DNA of 6,016 nt, taken from an uncultured Mucispirillum sp. (GTDB lineage: Bacteria > Chrysiogenota > Deferribacteres > Deferribacterales > Mucispirillaceae). Both the position numbers and the translations under genes were made by a program. The stretch is from NCBI GenBank assembly GCA_937890655.1, contig CALADT010000168.1, positions 1 to 6,016 on the forward strand, given 5' to 3'. This document shows positions 1 through 3,827 of the stretch, in pieces. Under the pieces are notes generated by a model, which worked only from the letters and a program-made list of their open reading frames with translations, made no database searches and was not told the DNA's origin. Numbering within the stretch: position 1 is the stretch's first letter; every line of letters starts with the position of its first letter.

Positions 1-1
1 A

Positions 2-283
2 GAAGGTATTGGAAATATAGATATAGTATGGGGTGAAGCTGGAACAGGCAAAGGTGGTTATGGATCATCTCATATTATAAGGCGAAGAAATGAAGAAGGA
101 TATAATGGGGAGGAATTTGTAAAACAACTGCCTGATATTATTAATAATGGAAAAGTTATAGATAGAGATAAAAGTTTGGGCAGGCTATATGTTTTAAACA
201 ATAATAAAGAAGTAGCAATAAGACTAACATGGGATAATAAAGAAAGAAATTGGCTAGTGTCAGCATACATATTAAAGCCTTAA
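2..283 (+). CDS. C-terminal part of a phage-type BECR-fold nuclease (PBECR-like) domain protein, 5' end outside window
   Basis: The open frame enters from the left edge and ends at TAA 281-283, giving 93 residues of a longer protein. The visible stretch runs EGIGNIDIVWGEAGTGKGGY, then SHIIRRR, EEFVKQLPDIINNGKVI, EVAIRLTWDNKERNWLVSAY and ILKP at the end. The pattern of an 'IxxVWG' strand, a glycine-rich turn, a conserved His in 'SHII', a helix ending in 'NGKVI' and a final 'RLxWDNxxxNWLVSAY' strand pair matches my memory of phage-Barnase-EndoU-ColicinE5/D-RelE-like (PBECR) domains. These are predicted RNases, often found at the C-terminus of Mu gpF-like head proteins or encoded beside them in Mu-like prophages. 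A decayed MuF gene lies downstream at 818-1683, which supports a prophage context. The upstream domain, the start and any fused MuF part cannot be seen. The reading frame is certain; the family call is moderately sure and RNase activity is inferred. Confidence 0.7.
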   Translation, partial: EGIGNIDIVWGEAGTGKGGYGSSHIIRRRNEEGYNGEEFVKQLPDIINNGKVIDRDKSLGRLYVLNNNKEVAIRLTWDNKERNWLVSAYILKP

Positions 284-359
284 AAGCTATTAAAGGCACG
301 GGCACGAATAATATTTACAATGTGGACGGCAACTATTCCACCACACACTTTTAAGGCTT
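275..359. repeat. 12-bp perfect inverted repeat spanning the stop of the nuclease gene
   Basis: AAGCCTTAAAAG (275-286) is the exact reverse complement of CTTTTAAGGCTT (348-359), with 61 bases between the arms. The left arm contains the TAA stop of the nuclease gene. The arms could close a long-loop hairpin in the 3' end of the mRNA, but there is no U-tract after the right arm, so it is not a canonical terminator. The arms may instead be a small duplication or element remnant. Confidence 0.45.
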
Positions 360-434
360 ATATGCTAAATTTAATTTAGTAACATAAAAATGTCAAGTGG
401 CGAATAGATTTTATGCTCTGTTTTTTGTTGTTTA

Positions 435-534
435 ATTTTGTTTATTTTTAAAAGTTTTTAAAATCTTTATAGAGATTTATCACAAAAGACTTTAAAAATG
501 CAATACAGGGCAAAATTTTAAAAATAAACAAAAT
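435..534. repeat. 19-bp perfect inverted repeat (23 bp with one mismatch)
   Basis: Positions 435-453 are the exact reverse complement of 516-534 (core TTTGTTTATTTTTAAA). Allowing one mismatch, the pairing extends to 435-457 with 512-534. The 62 intervening bases are AT-rich and non-coding. The left arm overlaps the start of the direct repeat at 440-462, so this motif occurs three times locally: twice direct (440, 635) and once inverted (516-534). Confidence 0.6.
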
Positions 535-622
535 CAGGCTCAGGACGAGCCATCGCTTGCGTAAGGATTGAGGGCTTTGCCCGAAAATCCGTTAAATAAA
601 AAATCTAGGACAGATTTTTTAT
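440..622. repeat. Structured repeat, unit 1 (AT-rich leader, GC-richer block, hairpin)
   Basis: The unit begins with a 23-base sequence (440-462) identical to 635-657. A looser similarity continues to about 520: both units have a 'TTTATCA', then 'AGAC/AGAAC', then 'GGCAAAA' landmark in the same order. A GC-richer block follows at about 535-590. It holds a possible stem-loop in which GGATT 565-569 pairs with AATCC 586-590 and GGGC 572-575 pairs with GCCC 579-582, with a GA/GAA internal loop. The unit ends in a perfect 11-bp hairpin: ATAAAAAATCT (596-606), loop AGGAC, AGATTTTTTAT (612-622). Strand and function are unknown. The final hairpin has a T-run on both sides and could act as a weak terminator in either direction. 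Confidence 0.55.
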
Positions 623-634
623 TATGGTTAAATG

Positions 635-812
635 GTTTATTTTTAAAAGTTTTTAAATTTATGGGTATTTTATCATAAACAAGAACTAAAAGCTAAATAA
701 GGCAAAAATATAAAATTGGTGGTTAAAACGCAGCCGAGCGTGTATAGGCGGAGTTTTTCCTTGCCGTAAGGGGAAAGGTATAAAGGGGAAAAACGGGATT
801 TTCCCCTTTATA
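635..812. repeat. Structured repeat, unit 2 (AT-rich leader, GC-richer block, hairpin)
   Basis: This unit has the same order of parts as the one at 440-622. The 23-base leader at 635-657 is identical to 440-462, and diverged AT-rich similarity runs to about 712. A GC-richer block at about 720-775 includes CCTT-GCCGT-AAGG (a small stem-loop). A perfect 14-bp hairpin follows: TATAAAGGGGAAAA (779-792), loop ACGGGA, TTTTCCCCTTTATA (799-812). The GC blocks and hairpins of the two units differ in sequence but sit at the same place, so what is conserved is the layout more than the bases. The hairpin ends five bases before the first ATG of the decayed MuF gene and occupies the place where its ribosome binding site would be. 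Confidence 0.55.
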
Positions 813-817
813 AAGTT

Positions 818-1683
818 ATGAGAGTAAACGGTAGGATAAGAGCATCAGTAGCATTAATACAAAAATATTTTAAAAAATTAATGAACATCATTGATGAAAT
901 GAATAAATCAGTAATGTGGTGGCTTGGTGCAAGGTATAAAGAGAACGAAAAAGAAATAATTGCCAGCGATAGTGCTGCTAGTGATATTGAAAAAGAGTTA
1001 AAAGATTTAATGAAGCGATGGAGCAAGCGTTTTGATGAGGTGGCAGAAGATATTGCAAAAGATTTTGTAAAAAGTGCCACAAATCACAGCACAAATAATT
1101 TAAAAGCACTTTAAAAAAGCTGGGTGGATTACTAACTTAAAATTATCACGCAAAGGCTTAGGATAAATTAAAAGCATTGGTTATTGAGAATGTAAACTTA
1201 ATAAAAAGTATACCTGAAAAATACTTTACTGAGCTTACGACAGTAACAATGCAGAGTATTACTCGTGGTAGAGATTTAAAATATTTAAAAGATGAAATTA
1301 AAAAGCGTTATGGGGTGGTTGAACGCCGTGCAGCATTAATTGCCCGCGACCAAAATAACAAAGCAACTTCAATAATTACCCATACAGAATATGAGGAGCT
1401 GGGAATTACAGAAGCTATTTGAAAGCACAACCCGGGAAATAGTGAGCCACGCCATGAGCATGTTAAATTATTTTATAAAGATAATAATCATGTAAATGAA
1501 AATGGCTTAACGAATCTAGCTTATTTTTATGGAGATTTAACAACATATTTTCCACAACTAAATATTACATCATACCCAAGTGATTATGCTAAAATAAAAG
1601 CACTAGCAAAAGTAGTGTATAACCACTGTAAAGATAAAAATAAACAAGAGTTTATAGAGAAAGTAAAAAATGTATTAAAATAA
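818..1683 (+). pseudogene. Decayed Mu gpF-like (MuF) phage head-morphogenesis gene with a foreign-looking C-terminus
   Basis: Intact MuF proteins are minor capsid/head-assembly proteins of Mu-like phages. Three reading frames are needed to follow this one. Frame one (818-1114) contains IDEMNKSVMWWLGARYKENE and LKDLMKRWSKRFDEVAEDIA, typical of the MuF N-terminal region. A +1 slip near 1110-1112 gives KKAGWITNLKLSRKGL (1113-1160). A second +1 slip near 1161 gives DKLKALVIENVNLIKSIPEKY and then RGRDLKYLKDEIKKRYGV and RRAALIARDQNNKAT, the hallmark MuF core. At 1420-1422 TGA stands where the family normally has Trp (GITEA-[IV]-W-KH). The frame then continues as KHNPGNSEPRHEHV and, instead of the usual MuF ending, about 70 residues I do not recognise (KLFYKDNNHV to KNVLK) up to TAA 1681-1683. 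There is no Shine-Dalgarno site before 818. Family membership is confident; the gene is very probably dead. Confidence 0.85.
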
Positions 1684-1710
1684 TATACAATTATAAACTA
1701 ATAAATAAAA

Positions 1711-1740
1711 AATACAGCTTATAATAAGCTGTATTTTTTT
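1711..1740. terminator. Bidirectional intrinsic terminator between the phage remnant and tRNA-Gly
   Basis: AATACAGCTTA (1711-1721) pairs with TAAGCTGTATT (1725-1735) around a short loop. Seven T's follow on the plus strand (1734-1740), and six A's (1707-1712) provide the T-run on the minus strand. It can therefore stop transcripts from the phage remnant and from the convergent tRNA-Gly gene. Confidence 0.8.
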
Positions 1741-1795
1741 ATGATGTATATAAAACAGTAAACTAATATAAATTAATCTACCATTTATAATAAAA

Positions 1796-1868
1796 AGCGG
1801 GCAACGGGACTCGAACCCGCGACCTAAAGCTTGGGAAGCTTCCACTCTACCAACTGAGCTATGCCCGC
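1796..1868 (-). tRNA. tRNA-Gly, anticodon CCC
   Basis: On the minus strand the gene reads GCGGGCA-TA-GCTC and so on, and folds into a full cloverleaf. The 7-bp acceptor stem is GCGGGCA/TGCCCGC. The D arm has AGTTGGTA. The anticodon stem GAAGC/GCTTT encloses loop TTCCCAA (anticodon CCC, reads GGG codons). The T arm is GCGGG-TTCGAGT-CCCGT, with one G-T pair. The discriminator base is U (complement of A1796), as usual for bacterial tRNA-Gly. CCA is not encoded: the plus strand reads AAA at 1793-1795, so the tail must be added by nucleotidyltransferase. It is a lone tRNA, convergent with the phage remnant and ended by the terminator at 1711-1740. Confidence 0.96.
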
Positions 1869-1878
1869 ATTTATATGA

Positions 1879-1907
1879 TATATATATGATTTTATATTAA
1901 AACACAA
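1879..1907 (-). promoter_or_regulatory. Possible promoter of tRNA-Gly
   Basis: On the minus strand, TTGTGT (1907-1902) and TATATA (1884-1879) are separated by 17 bases. The -10 box ends 10 bases before the mature 5' end of the tRNA. Geometry is good, but the surroundings are so AT-rich that a -10 match has little weight. Confidence 0.4.
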
Positions 1908-1999
1908 TAGAAAATATAATAATTTTAAAATTTTTTTTAAAAATATAAATACTATTATTAAAATATTTAAAATACATAATATATAAAAATATTAATATA

Positions 2000-2039
2000 A
2001 AAAAGTAGGATATTTAAGTGGTTTATAAGGTTATATAAA
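2000..2039. repeat. 40-bp direct repeat, copy A
   Basis: It matches 2194-2233 at about 35 of 40 positions (shared core AAAAAGTAGG and AAGGTTATAT). In minus-strand terms it lies downstream of the gene fragment at 2087-2140, just as copy B lies downstream of the intact gene, so both copies probably belong to one duplicated 3' end. Confidence 0.7.
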
Positions 2040-2086
2040 CTTATTTATTATATAATACTACAAAAATACTTATTTTATTATTTATT

Positions 2087-2140
2087 TCAAGCTCTAACCA
2101 TTGCAAGTTTAGTAGTTTTGATAATTTCTTTGTTAATATT
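2087..2140 (-). pseudogene. C-terminal fragment of a second copy of the 199-aa helical protein gene
   Basis: The minus strand encodes NINKEIIKTTKLAMVRA and a TGA stop at 2087-2089. This resembles the end of the neighbouring intact protein (VGKQFIKTTMLVIALAGE), with IKTT identical and a similar hydrophobic pattern. An in-frame TAA (2141-2143) precedes it, so nothing longer is encoded. DNA similarity continues into the flank (40-bp repeat). It is best explained as what is left of a tandem duplication of the gene's 3' end. It is short, so homology rests mainly on synteny with the repeat. Confidence 0.6.
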
Positions 2141-2193
2141 TTATTTAAATTATTAAGTTAGTGATAATTTTATTAAGTATAGGATTAATATGT

Positions 2194-2233
2194 AAAAAGT
2201 AGGGTATGTAAGTAGTTTACAAGGTTATATCAA
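2194..2233. repeat. 40-bp direct repeat, copy B
   Basis: Partner of 2000-2039. It starts four bases beyond the stop codon of the 199-aa gene on the minus strand. On that strand it contains a small stem-loop (TGTAA-ACTAC-TTACA) followed by CTACTTTTTA, which might be a weak terminator for the three-gene cluster. The stem is only five A/T-rich pairs, so this is tentative. Confidence 0.65.
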
Positions 2234-2236
2234 TTT

Positions 2237-2836
2237 TTATTCTATTTTCATTTCTCCTGCTAAAGCAATCACAAGCATAGTAGTTTTAATAAATTGTTTT
2301 CCAACTGTTTGTTCTGAATCATCATATTTATTAAGTAACATTCTATATTCTTCTTTAGTAAGCTGGTTATCAAGGCAGTCCATTATTTCTTCCCCAAGTT
2401 TTTCATCTATTTTTTCATATTTTGCCACAATACCTTTATATTCATTAAAAGTTAATGCTTCATTTTCCGAAAAACGCTTAATAATTTCATAACCTTTTGC
2501 AATTTTAAACCTGCATTGCTTATCAAGTAGGTTAATAAATACACGCATCTTGTACGTTTTAAAGCCATGAAAGTTAGATTTTAAAATTGTTAGTTCATGT
2601 TCTATTTGTTTAAGTGTATTTCTTATTTTAAAAACATCATTTCTTGTAAGCTGATATTTTGAAATATCAAGCATTTTAACATATTTATCAACTTGATTTG
2701 TAATATCTTCAAACCTTGCTTCAAGCCCAGTGCTTAACATATCTAAATCATCGGCAAAATTTTTAATTTCACCTGTAACATTTTTAGCACCTGTTTCTGC
2801 AATTAGTTTTGATAGATTAAATTCTTGTTCGTTCAT
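2237..2836 (-). CDS. Hypothetical 199-aa helical protein with repeated LTxxEY motif
   Basis: I do not recognise the family. The protein is charged, predicted mostly helical, and has no signal peptide, Cys cluster or nucleotide-binding motif. The only hydrophobic stretch is near the C-terminus (MLVIALAG, about 187-194), too short for a sure membrane segment. A motif recurs: LTRNDVFKIRNTLKQ (63-77, weak), LTFNEYKGIVAKYE (128-141) and LTKEEYRMLLNKYD (159-172). The exported protein encoded upstream ends with a similar ISNKDYRSVVGKYE, suggesting the two are related or fold alike. Start choice: ATG at 2836 gives MNEQEFNLSK. A GTG three codons earlier (2845) overlaps the upstream TGA as GTGA and would give 202 aa. 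Neither has a good Shine-Dalgarno site, so translation is probably coupled to the upstream gene. It is last in a minus-strand cluster; a decayed copy of its 3' end lies downstream. Confidence 0.8.
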   Translation of the reverse strand: MNEQEFNLSKLIAETGAKNVTGEIKNFADDLDMLSTGLEARFEDITNQVDKYVKMLDISKYQLTRNDVFKIRNTLKQIEHELTILKSNFHGFKTYKMRVFINLLDKQCRFKIAKGYEIIKRFSENEALTFNEYKGIVAKYEKIDEKLGEEIMDCLDNQLTKEEYRMLLNKYDDSEQTVGKQFIKTTMLVIALAGEMKIE

Positions 2837-2841
2837 AGCAA

Positions 2842-3291
2842 TCACATATTTTTATAGCGTTCCAATGATTTTTGAAGCCTTTTTGCTTCTCTTTCATATT
2901 TACCAACCACAGACCTATAATCTTTATTTGATATGGAGCCTGTATTTTCATAAATAGATAATAACTCTTTTGCAACATTAATTGTTAATAACTGCATGGA
3001 GGACATATCTTGTATAATAGACTGTAAATCACTATTTTTTATTTCAGATAATGATTTTTCTTTTATAGATAGCATTAATTGTTCACTTTTATTGATTTTT
3101 TCTTTCATGTATGGTAGTTGTTTATATATATATAACCTAGAATTAGGTTGCAAGGTTTCTGTAATCTCTTTCATTTCTCCACCTGTTTGCAAAATAGAAC
3201 GAACCATTTCTTGAAATGTGGTTTTTTCATCAGCAAATGAAGATAATGGGAAAATAAATAAAATAGCTAAAATTAAATAAAATCTTTTCAT
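2842..3291 (-). CDS. Hypothetical exported 149-aa helical protein
   Basis: I do not recognise the family. The N-terminus MKRFYLILAILFIFPLSSFA followed by DEK is a classic Sec signal peptide: two basic residues, a hydrophobic core, and likely signal peptidase I cleavage after SFA at residue 20. There is no lipobox Cys. The mature part, about 129 residues, is charged and helical and ends in ISNKDYRSVVGKYE (120-133) and REAKRLQKSLERYKNM. That motif resembles one repeated in the downstream 199-aa protein. Start choice: ATG 3291 has GAGAG at 3299-3303, seven bases upstream, and puts the signal peptide at the N-terminus. An in-frame ATG at 3372 overlaps the HNH gene's stop (ATGA), but it would add 27 residues before the signal peptide and is less likely. 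The product is probably periplasmic. Its stop overlaps a possible GTG start of the next gene. Confidence 0.8.
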   Translation of the reverse strand: MKRFYLILAILFIFPLSSFADEKTTFQEMVRSILQTGGEMKEITETLQPNSRLYIYKQLPYMKEKINKSEQLMLSIKEKSLSEIKNSDLQSIIQDMSSMQLLTINVAKELLSIYENTGSISNKDYRSVVGKYEREAKRLQKSLERYKNM

Positions 3292-3368
3292 AAACATACT
3301 CTCATATATATTATTTGTTATATGGTAACAGTTATATTTTATTTTTACAATATAAAAAGTAATGTTCT

Positions 3369-3668
3369 TCATTGTTTTTTTAAATTTTCTAAATAATCAT
3401 TCCACTCCATAGGTAGTTTATGTTTTTTTATATTATTACATTCTTTACAAGCAGGCACTAAATTATTTTTTACAGATTTACCACCACGTATTAATGGCAC
3501 AACATGGTCCATAGTTAATTCATTAGCAGGGAACTTGTTCCCACAATAATAACACTCCCCAAGTGATAGTTTATTTTTCCACCAGCTTGATTTTCTTAAC
3601 TCTCTTGCTTTTGCTCTTTCTTTTGCTATTTCTTTTTCATTAGCCATAGGAATAAAAAAATCTTCCAT
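3369..3668 (-). CDS. Small HNH endonuclease, 99 aa
   Basis: HNH proteins are metal-dependent DNA nucleases with a beta-beta-alpha metal fold. This one has a basic helical N-terminus (KEIAKERAKARELRKSSWW, about 12-30). The first zinc-knuckle half is CYYC (C39, C42). LTMDHVVPLIRGGKS follows, with D54-H55 as the first HNH pair, then NNLVPA with N69, and CKECN with C74, C77 and N78. The motif is complete and the length is typical of stand-alone bacterial and phage HNH proteins. Start choice: ATG 3668 has GGTGA at 3673-3677 on the minus strand. An upstream in-frame ATG at 3689 lacks a ribosome binding site. It is first in the minus-strand cluster, 77 bases before the exported protein's start, and divergent from pckA. 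The role is unknown; candidates are phage-derived nuclease, orphan restriction-like nuclease or repair. No methyltransferase is visible nearby. The nuclease fold is confident, the biological job is not. Confidence 0.92.
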   Translation of the reverse strand: MEDFFIPMANEKEIAKERAKARELRKSSWWKNKLSLGECYYCGNKFPANELTMDHVVPLIRGGKSVKNNLVPACKECNNIKKHKLPMEWNDYLENLKKQ

Positions 3669-3735
3669 AATATCACCATTAATAATCATATAAGTAAAAT
3701 AATTAAATTTTTCTTACTTTTTTTGTTTTATATTA

Positions 3736-3764
3736 TTGACTTAACACAAATAATGTCTTATGCT
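3736..3764 (+). promoter_or_regulatory. sigma70-type promoter of pckA
   Basis: TTGACT (3736-3741) and TATGCT (3759-3764) are 17 bases apart, close to the consensus in sequence and ideal in spacing. Transcription would start near 3771, leaving a leader of about 57 bases. The same interval separates pckA from the divergent HNH gene; I found no comparably good promoter for that gene. Confidence 0.75.
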
Positions 3765-3783
3765 ATTATATATAATTTAAGTG

Positions 3784-3810
3784 AGGCTGTTTGTAAATAG
3801 AAAACAGTCT
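3784..3810 (+). promoter_or_regulatory. Leader hairpin immediately upstream of the pckA ribosome binding site
   Basis: AGGCTGTTT (3784-3792) pairs with AAACAGTCT (3802-3810), nine pairs including one G-U, around a nine-base loop. The stem ends five bases before the GGAGG of the ribosome binding site. There is no T-run after it, so it is not a terminator. It might stabilise the mRNA, affect initiation, or be a protein-binding site. It does not resemble a riboswitch that I know. Confidence 0.5.
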
Positions 3811-3827
3811 AAATGGAGGAAGAAAAT

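Larger units (their letters stand above)
284..817. other. Gene-free phage-remnant interval, 534 bases
   Basis: No convincing gene was found on either strand. The interval contains the inverted repeat at 275-359, a small palindrome CTAAAT-TTA-ATTTAG (365-379), and the two-unit structured repeat described separately. Short blocks at about 535-590 and 720-775 are noticeably richer in G+C than the surroundings. No promoter of good quality was recognised. Confidence 0.5.
1908..2236. other. AT-rich spacer with remnants of a local duplication
   Basis: No intact gene was found. From 1908 to 1999 I see only very AT-rich sequence. From 2000 on, the spacer contains a second, diverged copy of the 3' end and downstream flank of the 199-aa gene that ends at 2237, described in separate entries. 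Confidence 0.6.

Noticed and set aside
283..354. Short open stretch in another frame after the nuclease stop (ends GTGTNNIYN...GNYSTTHF), possibly a frameshifted extension.
   Set aside because: It is too short, has no start or ribosome binding site, and the nuclease domain already ends naturally at its last strand. I cannot tell it from chance.
660..780. Minus-strand reading frame through the GC-richer block of repeat unit 2 (KEKLRLYTLGCVLTTN...).
   Set aside because: It has no start codon with a ribosome binding site, and it runs through the structured repeat. It is more likely the translation of a repeated non-coding element than a gene.
808..1080. Serine/leucine-rich reading frame on the minus strand opposite the MuF gene.
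   Set aside because: It is the antisense shadow of the MuF N-terminal region, with the low-complexity composition typical of such shadows.
1106..1122. CTT TAA followed by AAAAAAG in the MuF gene, resembling a programmed frameshift site (CTT TGA of prfB, or an A-rich slippery run); a +1 slip here does restore the MuF frame.
   Set aside because: A second +1 shift is needed about 50 bases later, a TGA follows at 1420, and there is no Shine-Dalgarno-like stimulator upstream. Together these indicate decay, not programmed recoding.
1420..1422. TGA at a position where the family has Trp, suggesting TGA read as Trp.
   Set aside because: TGA is used as the normal stop for pckA, the HNH gene and the exported protein, and pckA uses TGG for Trp. 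The code is standard and this is a nonsense mutation.
2730..3214. Two plus-strand reading frames opposite the helical-protein genes.
   Set aside because: They are shadows of the minus-strand genes: no ribosome binding sites, no family resemblance, and Cys/Ser/Phe-rich composition from reading AT-rich genes backwards.
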